From Peribacillus simplex (GTDB taxonomy: Bacteria > Bacillota > Bacilli > Bacillales > DSM-1321): DNA of 64,000 nt. Positions 18,369 to 27,776 of this stretch are shown here, piece after piece (the first letter of the stretch is position 1; each line of letters opens with the position of its first letter). The position numbers were made by a program, and so were the translations under genes. Below the pieces are notes generated by a model. That model was not told where the DNA came from and ran no database searches. It saw only the letters and a program-made list of their open reading frames with translations. The stretch covers positions 4,244,001 through 4,308,000 of the forward strand of contig NZ_CP126106.1 in assembly GCF_030123325.1 (NCBI RefSeq), given 5' to 3'.

Positions 18369-19019
18369 ATGATTGTAGAAACAATAATGAATGAGGATAT
18401 TATCACCCTCACTCCAACGGATACAATCCATAGCGCTGTCATGATCATCAAGGAGAAGCGAATTCGCCATATACCCATTGTCGATGACAGCTATCAACTT
18501 GTGGGATTAGTCAGCGACCGTGATATTCGGGATGCTGCCCCTTCTATATTCCGTACCGCAGAATACAAAAATGATTTACAAAAACCATTATCAAGCATCA
18601 TGAAAACGGAAATAATCACGGGGCACCCGCTGGATTTCGTGGAAGAAATCGGGGCTGTATTTTGTGATAACAATATCAGCTGCCTTCCAATCGTAAAGGG
18701 AAGGAAGTTAGTGGGCATCATAACCGGTTCCGATTTACTTCATTCATACGTTGAGTTGACCGGAGTCAATCAGCCCGGTTCCCAAATCGAAATCAGAATC
18801 CCGGATAAGGCAGGTTCCCTTCATGATATTGCCCATATTTTCAAAAGGCGCAATTCGAATATTCTGAGCACCCTTGTTTATCCTGAAAAAAATGGAACCG
18901 ATTATAAAATTCTTGTAATTCGTGTACAGACGATGAATCCATTTATGGTGGTGGAGGATTTGAAGAAAGAAGGCTATACCGTTTTATGGCCTAGCCTACC
19001 GGGGATTTCACATGAATGA
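18369..19019 (+). CDS. acuB: AcuB, CBS-pair and ACT domain protein
   Basis: This 216-residue protein has two CBS motifs (about 1-55 and 75-130; IRHIPIVDDSYQLVGLVSDRD and CLPIVKGRKLVGIITGSD) followed by an ACT-like domain (about 140-216; IEIRIPDKAGSLHDIAHIF). CBS pairs usually bind adenine nucleotides, and AcuB is genetically part of the acetoin/acetate utilisation cluster; its exact action is not known. It starts at 18369 behind GAGGAGGAAGG and overlaps acuC by eight bases, indicating translational coupling. Confidence 0.93.
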   Translation: MIVETIMNEDIITLTPTDTIHSAVMIIKEKRIRHIPIVDDSYQLVGLVSDRDIRDAAPSIFRTAEYKNDLQKPLSSIMKTEIITGHPLDFVEEIGAVFCDNNISCLPIVKGRKLVGIITGSDLLHSYVELTGVNQPGSQIEIRIPDKAGSLHDIAHIFKRRNSNILSTLVYPEKNGTDYKILVIRVQTMNPFMVVEDLKKEGYTVLWPSLPGISHE

Positions 19020-20193
19020 TACATCCCTTTTCGTCTATTCGGATGAACTCCTTACCTACAAATTCAACGATGAACATCCATTCAATCAAAAACGGCTTAA
19101 ACTCACGCTTGATTTATTGAAAAAACACCATGCCATCAATGATGATCAAATTATCAAGCCCAGAATAGCTACCGATGCAGAATTGGAACTGATCCATGAT
19201 CACCATTATGTAAACGCTGTCAAATTGGCGGGCCAGGGAAAGCTCCCTCCTGAAAAGGCAGTAAATTATGGGCTGGGAACAGAGGATACCCCCATCTTCC
19301 CCAATATGCACGAAGCGAGTGCCATGCTTGTGGGCGGTACCTTGACGGCTGTGGATGCCGTCATGACCGGTCAGTCCCTGCACGCACTTAATCTTGGCGG
19401 GGGGCTGCATCACGGTTTCCGCGGGAAAGCCTCAGGCTTTTGCATTTATAATGATAGTTCGGTCGCGATCAAATACTTGCAAAAAAAATATGGGGCACGT
19501 GTCTTGTATGTCGATACCGATGCACATCATGGTGACGGAGTCCAATGGTCATTTTATGATGATCCCGATGTATGCACCCTATCCATTCATGAAACGGGGC
19601 GCTACTTATTTCCCGGCACAGGCAATATTAACGAGCGGGGCCAGGGAAAAGGCTACGGCTATTCATTCAACATCCCGGTCGATGCGTTCACTGAAGATGA
19701 ATCCTGGCTCGAATGCTATAGGGCTTCCTTTAAGGAGGTCATTGAATTCTTCAAACCGGATGTCATATTAACGCAAAACGGGGCCGATTCCCATTATTAC
19801 GATCCGCTCACGCATTTATCTGCCACCATGAAGATTTATAGGGAAATACCAAAGTTGGCCCACGAAATGGCCCATAAGTTCTGTGAAGGACGGTGGATTG
19901 CAGTAGGCGGCGGCGGATATGATATATGGCGCGTCGTCCCGAGGGCTTGGGCGAGGGTCTGGCTTGAAATGACGAACAATGATATATCGGGTCCCCTATC
20001 AAAGGAATGGCTCGATTGCTGGCAGCCTGAATCCCCTGTTACCCTGCCGGATGAATGGGATGACATGGAGGATATATACGAACCCATTCCGAGGAAGCCT
20101 GAAATTACCGAGAAGAATGCCCTGACGCTTGAAAAGGTCCTTTATCCCATCAGGTCCTCCAAGCAAACGTCGAAAAGCAATGAACAAAGTTAA
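19012..20193 (+). CDS. acuC: AcuC, NAD-independent protein deacetylase (class I HDAC family)
   Basis: This 393-residue zinc deacetylase removes the acetyl group from AcsA and restores its activity. HDAC motifs seen are LGGGLHHGF with the charge-relay histidines, DTDAHHGDGVQW with the zinc ligands Asp and His, LSIHETGRYLFPGTG, NGADSHYYDPL and the C-terminal GGGGYD loop with the catalytic tyrosine. Last gene of acuABC; it converges with ccpA. Confidence 0.95.
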   Translation: MNDTSLFVYSDELLTYKFNDEHPFNQKRLKLTLDLLKKHHAINDDQIIKPRIATDAELELIHDHHYVNAVKLAGQGKLPPEKAVNYGLGTEDTPIFPNMHEASAMLVGGTLTAVDAVMTGQSLHALNLGGGLHHGFRGKASGFCIYNDSSVAIKYLQKKYGARVLYVDTDAHHGDGVQWSFYDDPDVCTLSIHETGRYLFPGTGNINERGQGKGYGYSFNIPVDAFTEDESWLECYRASFKEVIEFFKPDVILTQNGADSHYYDPLTHLSATMKIYREIPKLAHEMAHKFCEGRWIAVGGGGYDIWRVVPRAWARVWLEMTNNDISGPLSKEWLDCWQPESPVTLPDEWDDMEDIYEPIPRKPEITEKNALTLEKVLYPIRSSKQTSKSNEQS

Positions 20194-20195
20194 CA

Positions 20196-20223
20196 AAAAG
20201 AGAGTGCCCTCCGGGACACTCTC
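20196..20223 (-). terminator. Bidirectional terminator between acuC and ccpA
   Basis: AGAGTGCCC / GGGACACTCT forms the stem. The minus-strand side ends in TTTTTGTT, so it fits ccpA best and may also serve acuC. Confidence 0.8.
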
Positions 20224-20232
20224 CAAACAAGT

Positions 20233-21237
20233 TTATTTCGTTGATTGACGGTTTTCAATCCGATGCGGCAGGATCACTTTTTCAAGACCTTCCTCCACTT
20301 GTTCTTTATTCATCAACTTTGTAAGTAGCCTCATCGCAACCGCACCAATGTCATATAAAGGTTGAACGATCGTCGTGATTTGCGGACGCACCATCAATGT
20401 CAATCTCGTGTTATCGAAGCTGATCACCTCAAAGTCTTCCGGTACATTATACCCTTTGTCCTGTGCGGCATGGACAATTCCAAGCGCCATTTCATCAGCA
20501 CCGGCGATGAATGCCGTCGGCCTGTCTTCAACTTCCAGGTACTTTTCAAAAGATTCAATTCCTGAATCATATGTATAATCACCTTCAACAATATATCTTT
20601 CATCAAATGAAAGACCGGTTTCTTTCAATCCTCGTTTATAACCAGTCAATTTCATTTCATTAATCAGCGCGGAAGGATTTCCGCTTACAAAAGCGATATG
20701 CTTGTGTCCTTTTTCAGCAAAGAATGTCACTGCGTCGAATGCCGCCGCCTCATAATCAATATTAACCGATGGAACTTGCCCGCTTTCATCCACCGAACCT
20801 GCCAGAACGATTGGAACCGGTGAATTCTTAAACTCTTTGACATGCTCATCAGAAATGTTGCCGCCCATGAACACGATACCATCCACTTGTTTTCCAAGCA
20901 TCGTATTCAGCAAATGGAATTCCTTATCTATATTCTCATCAGAACTGCTTAGAATGATATTATATTTATACATCGTGGCTATATCTTCGATGCCCCGTGC
21001 CAATTCGGCAAAAAAGATGCTCGAGATATCCGGGATGATGACCCCGACTGTAGTCGTTTTCTTTGAGGCAAGTCCCCTTGCCACTGCATTGGGACGGTAC
21101 CCTAACTTCTCAATCACATCGGAAACTTTCTTCCTTGTTGCAGGCTTTACATTTGGATTCCCGTTAACTACGCGGGAAACGGTGGCCATGGAAACATTCG
21201 CCTCACGCGCCACATCATAAATGGTTATATTATTCAT
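20233..21237 (-). CDS. ccpA: Catabolite control protein A (LacI family)
   Basis: This 334-residue protein has a LacI-type helix-turn-helix and hinge at the N terminus (ITIYDVAREANVSMATVSRVVNG, about 4-26; hinge RPNAVARGLASKK) and a periplasmic-binding-protein-like core for HPr-Ser46-P and Crh-P. Length equals that of B. subtilis CcpA. It binds cre sites to repress or activate carbon genes; the cre inside acsA is a direct neighbour target. Start ATG at 21237 is followed by ACT-rich N terminus MNNITIYDVA. Confidence 0.97.
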   Translation of the reverse strand: MNNITIYDVAREANVSMATVSRVVNGNPNVKPATRKKVSDVIEKLGYRPNAVARGLASKKTTTVGVIIPDISSIFFAELARGIEDIATMYKYNIILSSSDENIDKEFHLLNTMLGKQVDGIVFMGGNISDEHVKEFKNSPVPIVLAGSVDESGQVPSVNIDYEAAAFDAVTFFAEKGHKHIAFVSGNPSALINEMKLTGYKRGLKETGLSFDERYIVEGDYTYDSGIESFEKYLEVEDRPTAFIAGADEMALGIVHAAQDKGYNVPEDFEVISFDNTRLTLMVRPQITTIVQPLYDIGAVAMRLLTKLMNKEQVEEGLEKVILPHRIENRQSTK

Positions 21238-21556
21238 TCATCCATTCCTCCATTTCTTTCATTTTCCCCATAAAAGCCCGAATTATTTCGGAAAAAAATC
21301 TTTTATGCGTTTTTCTCTATAAGGAAGATTATTTTAGGAACGATCTGCCTAACAAAAATGCAGTCCTACTCTCTTCTCAGTCAAATATTCAATACCCTAT
21401 TCAAGTATAAAATTCACATAGATATCACTTTATGTATGACTCAATCTTCCGAACAGTTCTCATTCTTGTTATTTATCATACGATAGTAGAATCTTTCCTG
21501 CAATCCAATAGTGCTTATTTCGAAGGTTTTTCTGCAAAAACTAGTATTTTACCATT
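21238..21556. other. Intergenic region upstream of ccpA
   Basis: This gap between ccpA and the aroA terminator holds the ccpA upstream region. No good cre box, hairpin or small gene with a ribosome site was seen. Confidence 0.4.
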
Positions 21557-21587
21557 AAAAAAAGCCCTTGCCAAGTTGGTAAGGGCC
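21557..21587 (-). terminator. aroA terminator
   Basis: On the minus strand GCCCTTACC / GGCAAGGGC-type stem (with a loop AACTT) is followed by a run of T. Confidence 0.85.
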
Positions 21588-21617
21588 GTAAGTAGATCAT
21601 TTAAAGACTTTCTTGGC

Positions 21618-22694
21618 TTATACAGTTACCCAGTTCAAACGTTTAATTTCATCGTAGAATTCATCAAATTGTTTGAAGTCCATTTGCTGTGCAGAATCCG
21701 ATAAAGCAACGGAAGGATCTGGATGCACTTCAGCCATAACTCCGTCAGCACCGATTGCAAGAGCCGCTTTAGCCGTAGGAAGCAGGAGGTCGCGACGTCC
21801 AGTTGAATGCGTTACATCAACCAAGACCGGTAAATGAGTTTCTTGTTTTAAAATCGGTACAGCAGAGATATCAAGCGTATTCCTTGTTGCTTTTTCGTAA
21901 GTGCGGATACCGCGTTCACAAAGGATGATGTTGCCATTGCCCTGCGACATGATGTATTCCGCTGCATGAATGAACTCTTCAATCGTTGCCGCCAGTCCAC
22001 GCTTTAAAAGAACTGGTTTATTTACAGCACCTGCCGCTTTTAGCAAGTCGAAGTTTTGCATGTTGCGCGCCCCGATTTGGATGACATCGATATGATCGAT
22101 CGCCGCTTCAATATCGTTGGCACTCACGATTTCACTGATGACAGCCAAGCCGTATTCATCAGCAACACGTTTAAGTATTTGTAAACCTTCCAAACCAAGC
22201 CCTTGGAAGTCATATGGAGATGTACGTGGCTTAAATGCACCGCCGCGCATCAATTTCAGGCCTTTAGCTTTAATGACTTCCGCCACCGCAGCTGTCTGTT
22301 CATAAGATTCAACGGCACATGGTCCGAAAACGAAGCTAGGGATCCCGTTACCTACCAATTCACCCTTAATGTCGATGATCGTGTCTTCAGCCTTTTGTTT
22401 TCTTGATACAAGAAGCGTTTTCTTCTGATCATCTTTTTGCAGCTCCAAGCCCAATTTAAAGATTTCTTTGAAAATATGTTTAATCGAACCAAGATCAAGC
22501 GGTCCTTGATTATTGGCTTCGATAAGATCCAGCATAGTTCTTTCACGGACCGGATCGTAACGGTTTACACCTTGTTTTTCTTTAACGCGACCAATTTCCT
22601 GTACAAGTTCAGCACGTTGATTAATAAGATGTAATAACTGAAGGTTCACATCATCCAGTTGATTACGAAGTCCATCAAGCTCTTTGTTGCTCAT
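21618..22694 (-). CDS. aroA: Bifunctional DAHP synthase / chorismate mutase AroA
   Basis: This 358-residue fusion catalyses the first step of the shikimate pathway and, through its N-terminal domain, binds chorismate and prephenate. Residues 1-90 form an AroQ chorismate mutase (LRNQLDDVNLQLLHLINQRAELVQEIG); residues about 115-358 form a KDPG-type DAHP synthase with GPCAVES, MRGGAFKPRTSPYDFQG and VDVTHSTGRR. Length is identical to B. subtilis AroA. In Bacillus the mutase domain serves as the allosteric feedback site. Confidence 0.97.
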   Translation of the reverse strand: MSNKELDGLRNQLDDVNLQLLHLINQRAELVQEIGRVKEKQGVNRYDPVRERTMLDLIEANNQGPLDLGSIKHIFKEIFKLGLELQKDDQKKTLLVSRKQKAEDTIIDIKGELVGNGIPSFVFGPCAVESYEQTAAVAEVIKAKGLKLMRGGAFKPRTSPYDFQGLGLEGLQILKRVADEYGLAVISEIVSANDIEAAIDHIDVIQIGARNMQNFDLLKAAGAVNKPVLLKRGLAATIEEFIHAAEYIMSQGNGNIILCERGIRTYEKATRNTLDISAVPILKQETHLPVLVDVTHSTGRRDLLLPTAKAALAIGADGVMAEVHPDPSVALSDSAQQMDFKQFDEFYDEIKRLNWVTV

Positions 22695-23160
22695 TACATA
22701 TCCATCCCTTCGTTTTTTAAAATAGAAATCGGTTCAGCGGACTTAACCTAAAAAAATCCCATCCGGATCCTCGAACATCCGCCCCGATTGTATTATCAAT
22801 GAAAAATTTAGAATATTTCATGTATGATTAAATCAATTATAAATGAAGTGCCCATAAATGTCACTATATTTTTCTTTAATAATTAAACGCTTTTAAGCAT
22901 TAAAGTTATGAATGCATAAAATCAGGTGTCACACATGCAGGAAAAAGGATTTAGACTGAATATTTGAACAATCCGTTGTAGGAATTATATTGGAAATAGA
23001 ACAAGAAAGCTATAATTTAATTGATATTTATCTCAAAGAGCATTGGATCATGATCAAATCGTCTGCCACTTGCCTGGAGCTACATGAAAAAAAGGACCTT
23101 TAAAGAAAAGGTTTCCCCTGGAGACCCTTTAAAATTCCCATGGCCACCAGATGGAATAAT
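22695..23160. other. Long intergenic region between aroA and ytxJ
   Basis: This 470-base region is AT-rich. It holds the aroA upstream region and one short plus-strand frame from TTG 22990 to stop 23103 (37 residues, MEIEQESYNLIDIYLKEH...) with a TAGGA sequence before it. That frame may be a small protein or a remnant but has no other support. Confidence 0.3.
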
Positions 23161-23196
23161 AAAAGGCCGGACCCCTTACAAAAGGGATCCGGCCTT
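23161..23196 (-). terminator. ytxJ terminator
   Basis: AAGGCCGGACCCCTT / AAGGGATCCGGCCTT stem with T-rich minus-strand end, just past the ytxJ stop. Confidence 0.85.
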
Positions 23197-23202
23197 CATC
23201 AT

Positions 23203-23529
23203 TCATTCAGTAATGGCCTTGCTCAATGAATCATATGTAATCCGCCAATGAGATTCATTCCAGGCAGGTTTCCCACTTTTAAAAAGGATGGCCTGAGGTG
23301 ATTGATGTTTGACATCAAACGTTTCTGCCACAAAATTAGATAGTGGACGAGCTTCCTGAACGGCTAAATAGGCCGTTTTAAGTTGATCGTTTTCCAAGAT
23401 GTACCTCTCATATTGTTCAAATGCTTCAGCACTGACCGGGCATGTTACACTATGCTTGAAAAGCAGGAATGTATCCTCTTTTAGAAGCTCATTGAATTGT
23501 TCTTCTGTTTCGATTTTGCTCATGACCAT
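23203..23529 (-). CDS. brxC: Monothiol bacilliredoxin BrxC (YtxJ)
   Basis: This 108-residue thioredoxin-fold protein has a single active-site cysteine 30 in HSVTCPVSAEA, as in YtxJ/BrxC. The family removes bacillithiol from mixed disulfides on proteins after oxidative stress. The start at 23529 (MVMSKIE) follows AAAGGAG; the open frame extends 37 codons upstream into the ytxH gap without support. Last of the ytxGHJ set; length equals B. subtilis YtxJ. Confidence 0.88.
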   Translation of the reverse strand: MVMSKIETEEQFNELLKEDTFLLFKHSVTCPVSAEAFEQYERYILENDQLKTAYLAVQEARPLSNFVAETFDVKHQSPQAILFKSGKPAWNESHWRITYDSLSKAITE

Positions 23530-23658
23530 AAAACATTCTCCTTTCCTTGTCCATATAAATTTTACCATCAAAAAGGCGATGAAGCCATCGAAGCACTTCA
23601 CCGCCTTATTCTTCGTCCCTTTATGCCTCTTCATCCCCATTAAAGGAATCCAAGGAGT

Positions 23659-24231
23659 TTATTTCATTAGTTTATTCTCTGTTTCATCAAATGCCTTTTT
23701 CGCTTCATCAAGTTTTAATTTTGCCGCATTCTTGTTTCCGCTTGCAGGATCTGCAGGATTATTTTCCGAGCCATTGCCGTTAGCAAAGTTCGTTTCGACG
23801 GATACGATAGGAGAATCGGAAGTTCCGGTTACATCTATATCCTTATTGCTGGAATTCGTCGTATCATCAGCCGCGTCCCCGTTTTCTTTACCCGTTTTTA
23901 GGCTTTTCACTTTATTGACGATATTTGAAGATTTATTGGAAACGATTTCCGTGACGGAACTTGTTTTTTCTTTTGCAGTATCAGCAAGGACTGTCCCTTT
24001 TTCCATCGCCGTTTGTCTTAATCTTTCTGTTTTCTCTGAAATGTTTCTAGCTTGTTCATTGAAGTCATTCCTTAATTCCTTGCCTGTTTTCGGAGCCATG
24101 AACAAAGCTGTTGCCGCTCCGATCATGCCGCCGATCAAGGCGCCAATCATAAAGTCCTTAGAATTGATCGAGTCGCGTTCGTCCTCATAAGATTTCTGAT
24201 AATCCTTTGCCGCAAATTCTTTTTGAGTCAT
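23659..24231 (-). CDS. ytxH: YtxH-like general stress protein
   Basis: This 190-residue protein has the YtxH domain: a hydrophobic glycine-rich segment (FMIGALIGGMIGAATALFMA, about 27-46) followed by PKTGKELR, then an amphipathic helical region and a Ser/Asn/Asp-rich tail. Function is unknown; the family is membrane-associated and stress-induced in Bacillus. It is longer than the B. subtilis protein because of the low-complexity tail. The ATG at 24231 follows AAAGGGG. Confidence 0.85.
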   Translation of the reverse strand: MTQKEFAAKDYQKSYEDERDSINSKDFMIGALIGGMIGAATALFMAPKTGKELRNDFNEQARNISEKTERLRQTAMEKGTVLADTAKEKTSSVTEIVSNKSSNIVNKVKSLKTGKENGDAADDTTNSSNKDIDVTGTSDSPIVSVETNFANGNGSENNPADPASGNKNAAKLKLDEAKKAFDETENKLMK

Positions 24232-24279
24232 AATACATTCCCCTTTCAATTTTCAGTTCATTTTTTATTTAACTAGATT

Positions 24280-24789
24280 TTAAGATCTAGAACGTAAAAA
24301 CCTTTTTTTAGGCAGGTTATCCGTTTCAAGCGCTTCCCTTTCTAACTCCGCCCTTTCAGTCGGGGTCGGGGCAGCCTGTTTGCTTCTGGCCTTCCACTTG
24401 TCCCTGATCTCCATGGCTACATTGCTCCATTGTACAATTTGTGAGATTCGTTCTTGATTATTATCTATCTCAGCCTGCACTTTATGGGAAACCTTTTGGA
24501 TGGAAGAATTAAAGCTAGAGATGGATGTGCCTACATCCTTCACGGCATCCACCACCGTATTCAGGTTTTCCGACTTTTGCTGCAAATCTTCAGCCAACGT
24601 ATTCGTTTTATGTAATAACTGAGTAGTTTCGAGCGTTATGCCCTGCATTTGGCTCTCTAGTCCTGTCAGCGTCCGGGCCACACTGTCCAGGGTAGTTTGA
24701 AGTGATGTCAGTACTTTTGTTAGAAAAATAACAAGTACCAAAAAAGCTATCGCTGCAACAGCAGCACTTACGTATAAAATAATCTCCAT
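24280..24789 (-). CDS. ytxG: DUF948 membrane protein YtxG
   Basis: This 169-residue protein has one N-terminal membrane segment (about 3-25, ILYVSAAVAAIAFLVLVIFL) and a long heptad-like helical region resembling chemoreceptor coiled coils, typical of DUF948. It heads the ytxG-ytxH-ytxJ group, all on the minus strand with 50-130-base spacing. A CGGAGGTG ribosome site precedes the ATG. No clean sigma-B promoter was recognised upstream. Confidence 0.87.
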   Translation of the reverse strand: MEIILYVSAAVAAIAFLVLVIFLTKVLTSLQTTLDSVARTLTGLESQMQGITLETTQLLHKTNTLAEDLQQKSENLNTVVDAVKDVGTSISSFNSSIQKVSHKVQAEIDNNQERISQIVQWSNVAMEIRDKWKARSKQAAPTPTERAELEREALETDNLPKKRFLRSRS

Positions 24790-25018
24790 TGGAACACCTC
24801 CGAAAAAAATCGACTTATTTAATAGCTGTTAGATATTAATTACCCCTTCCCTATTATTATAAACTTATTTATTTTTTCAATATACCCTATCAAACCCTAA
24901 TCTGGAAATATTGTTGTCTGCATCCAGTTCCTCCGTGAAATTCATGGGTGACACTTATGGCAGGAAATCGGGTATGATAGAAAAGATAAGTCGAATTTAA
25001 ACAATGGAGGTATTTTTT

Positions 25019-26131
25019 ATGAAAGATCCCAGAATTGGTACATTGGCCAAAAACTTAATCAATTATTCCGTGAAGCTTCAAAAAGGTGAAAGAATCTTGA
25101 TCGAAAACTTCGGATTGCAGCGTGAACTTGTTAACGCACTTGTGAATGAAGCCTATGCAGCAGGTGGTTACCCATTCGTCCTTTTAAAGGATCACCAAGT
25201 GGATCGTGCCTTGCTGATGGGTGCCAAAGAAGAACAGTACAAGTTGATGGGCGAGTTTGAAGCAAACGTAATGAAACAGATGGATGCTTATATCGGGCTT
25301 CGTGCCGGGGATAATATCAATGAACAATCCGATGTCCCTTCAGAGAAGATGGCGATCCATGGACAGACAGTCGGTAAAGTACATAGAAATATCCGCGTGC
25401 CAAAAACAAAATGGGTCGTACTTCGCTACCCGACAAATTCAATGGCCCAATTAGCTAAAATGAGCACAGAAGCATTCGAAGACTTTTATTTCGAAGTCTG
25501 CAACCTCGACTATGGCAAAATGAGCGCCGCAATGGACAATCTTGTTGAATTGATGGATAAAACGGATAAGGTCCGCTTAACTGGGCCCGGTACGGACCTA
25601 ACCTTCTCCATCAAAGGCATTAAAGCCATCAAATGTGCGGGTGAGCTGAACATTCCTGACGGTGAAGTATATACGGCTCCGGTTAAAGATTCCATCAATG
25701 GAGTGATTTCGTATAATACTCCGTCCCCTTATCAGGGTTTTACTTTTGAAAACGTGAAGTTGACATTCAAGGATGGAAAAATCGTTGAAGCGGTTGCGAA
25801 TGATACGGAACGCATCAACAAAATTTTTGATACTGATGAAGGCGCACGATATGTCGGTGAATTTGCAATTGGTGTAAATCCTTATATTCTACATCCGATG
25901 CAAGATATCCTCTTTGATGAAAAAATTGATGGAAGTTTTCATTTCACTCCCGGACAATGCTATGATGATGCCTTTAACGGAAACCATTCAGACATTCACT
26001 GGGACCTGGTCAATATCCAGCGGCCTGAATATGGCGGCGGGGAAATCCATTTTGATGACGTCTTGATACGTAAGGACGGACGCTTCGTGTTACCGGAACT
26101 GGAAAATTTAAATCCAGAAAATTTAAAATAA
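25019..26131 (+). CDS. M29-family metallo-aminopeptidase
   Basis: This 370-residue protein belongs to the thermophilic-aminopeptidase (M29, AmpS/PepS) family, which removes N-terminal residues using two divalent metals. Candidate metal ligands lie in GELNIPDGEVYTAP, EGARYVGEFAIG, NGNHSDIHWD and GGGEIHFDD. It is about 40 residues shorter than AmpS (about 410) and belongs to the shorter branch of the family. The start at 25019 follows TGGAGG. It is a lone plus-strand gene converging with murC. Confidence 0.85.
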   Translation: MKDPRIGTLAKNLINYSVKLQKGERILIENFGLQRELVNALVNEAYAAGGYPFVLLKDHQVDRALLMGAKEEQYKLMGEFEANVMKQMDAYIGLRAGDNINEQSDVPSEKMAIHGQTVGKVHRNIRVPKTKWVVLRYPTNSMAQLAKMSTEAFEDFYFEVCNLDYGKMSAAMDNLVELMDKTDKVRLTGPGTDLTFSIKGIKAIKCAGELNIPDGEVYTAPVKDSINGVISYNTPSPYQGFTFENVKLTFKDGKIVEAVANDTERINKIFDTDEGARYVGEFAIGVNPYILHPMQDILFDEKIDGSFHFTPGQCYDDAFNGNHSDIHWDLVNIQRPEYGGGEIHFDDVLIRKDGRFVLPELENLNPENLK

Positions 26132-26144
26132 CATAAAAACCAAT

Positions 26145-26188
26145 AAAAAAACGACCGACCCGCTACTAACGGATGGTCGTTTTTTTTA
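26145..26188 (+). terminator. Bidirectional terminator, aminopeptidase/murC
   Basis: AAAAACGACC / GGTCGTTTTT flanks a 20-base loop, with T-runs on both strands, between the converging genes; it overlaps the murC stop. Confidence 0.75.
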
Positions 26189-27490
26189 TTTTACCTGCAG
26201 TGAATGCTCATAGGCTGCCTGGAACTTTTGAATGTCCCCTGCACCCATGAATAACACGACACTGTTTTCATGATGTTGCAATTTTGATGTTGTATTCTCC
26301 GTAATCAGCTCTGCACCAGGAATCTTATCTTGAAGGTCTTCGATCGATAACTTCCCTTGATGTTCACGGGCAGATCCAAAAATTTCACATAAGTATACTT
26401 TGTCGGCCAAATTCAAGCTGTCGGCGAATTCATCCAGGAATGCCTGCGTTCTCGAGAAAGTATGTGGCTGGAATACCGCAACAACTTCACGCTCTGGATA
26501 TTTCTGACGCGCCGAGTCGACAGTCGCAGAGATCTCGGTCGGATGGTGTGCATAATCATCAATGATGATCTGACTTCCGATTTCCTTTTCGGAGAACCGG
26601 CGTTTAACTCCGCCAAAAGTCCGCAATTGGGCTTTCACAGCTTCCGTATCCAAGTTTTCATATTTACAAAGTGCAATGACACCAAGTGCATTCAACACAT
26701 TATGCTTTCCAAAAGTAGGAATAGTGAATGTATCATAGTAATTGTTCCTTACATGCACATCAAAAGTCGTGCCATCCGGAGTGACGGAAACATTTTTCGC
26801 TTGAAAATCATTTCCTTCTGCAAATCCGTAAAAAATAACCGGTACTTTCGCCTGAATATGTGGTAAATGCTCATCATCCCCGCACGCAATGATGCCTTTG
26901 TTGACTTGAAGGGCCATCGTTTGGAAAGCCTCGAACACGTCTTCGACATTGGCGTAATAATCAGGATGATCAAAATCGATATTCGTCATGATTGCATAAT
27001 CCGGATAATAGGAAAGGAAATGACGGCGATATTCACATGCTTCGAATACGAAGTAATCAGAATTCGCGATCCCTTTACCCGTTCCATCCCCAATCAAGAA
27101 GGATGTCGGCTTAGCGCCCCCCATTACATGGGCAAGCAAGCCGGTCGTCGATGTTTTACCATGCGCTCCCGTAACGGCCACGCTGATGAAGTTTTTCATG
27201 AAATCACCCAGGAAGCGGTGATAACGGATGATCGGCAAATCAAGTTCTTTTGCCTTCACGATTTCCGGATGACTATCCGGAAACGCATTTCCTGCAATGA
27301 TGGTCATTCCAGGTTGAATATTTTCCTCGTTGAAAGGAAGGATTTTAATCCCGGCTTTTTCTAATGCCAATTGTGTAAAAAATTCTTTTTCGTAATCGGA
27401 ACCCTGCACTTCAATATTCATATCATGCAGTATTTGTGCAAGAGCACTCATACCCGATCCTTTAATTCCCACAAAATGGTAAGCAGTCAT
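26186..27490 (-). CDS. murC: UDP-N-acetylmuramate--L-alanine ligase
   Basis: This 434-residue cytoplasmic ligase adds the first L-Ala to UDP-MurNAc in peptidoglycan synthesis. Seen are the N-terminal FVGIKGSGMSALAQIL Rossmann motif, the ATP loop VTGAHGKTSTTGL (about 107-119), and DDYAHHPTEI and FQPHTFSRT in the central and C-terminal domains. The start at 27490 follows GGAGG; six codons of upstream frame are discarded. It lies downstream of sftA as in B. subtilis. Confidence 0.97.
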   Translation of the reverse strand: MTAYHFVGIKGSGMSALAQILHDMNIEVQGSDYEKEFFTQLALEKAGIKILPFNEENIQPGMTIIAGNAFPDSHPEIVKAKELDLPIIRYHRFLGDFMKNFISVAVTGAHGKTSTTGLLAHVMGGAKPTSFLIGDGTGKGIANSDYFVFEACEYRRHFLSYYPDYAIMTNIDFDHPDYYANVEDVFEAFQTMALQVNKGIIACGDDEHLPHIQAKVPVIFYGFAEGNDFQAKNVSVTPDGTTFDVHVRNNYYDTFTIPTFGKHNVLNALGVIALCKYENLDTEAVKAQLRTFGGVKRRFSEKEIGSQIIIDDYAHHPTEISATVDSARQKYPEREVVAVFQPHTFSRTQAFLDEFADSLNLADKVYLCEIFGSAREHQGKLSIEDLQDKIPGAELITENTTSKLQHHENSVVLFMGAGDIQKFQAAYEHSLQVK

Positions 27491-27720
27491 AAAGCGAACC
27501 TCCACCAATCGTCTACCTGTATGACAGTATATGACGTCATCTTTTATTTGTTTTTTCCATTACGAGACTTGTTAGTAACGCAATTTCTTAATAGGTTTTT
27601 CAAGCTCTTATTTTCAATCATTCATCAACAAAAAACTATTATATCACTTTTTTATTCATTCATCCATGTCAGGCAGATGCCAATTTATCAAATCATTGGT
27701 TTTTCCCGCAATTAAGGCGA

Positions 27721-27742
27721 TAAAAAAGGGGTTTCACCCTTT
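27721..27742 (-). terminator. Possible sftA terminator
   Basis: The minus strand reads GGGTGAAACCCC followed by TTTTTT, a short hairpin with a T-run between sftA and murC. Confidence 0.55.
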
Positions 27743-27776
27743 CACATTATATTCAATTCCCTTTTATTAGGTTCTC

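Noticed and set aside
22990..23103. 37-residue plus-strand frame between aroA and ytxJ
   Set aside because: Only a weak ribosome site and a TTG start support it; kept as a note in the intergenic entry rather than called as a gene.
24790..24960. Sigma-B promoter for ytxGHJ
   Set aside because: A GGGTAT is present but there is no GTTTAA-like -35 at the right distance.
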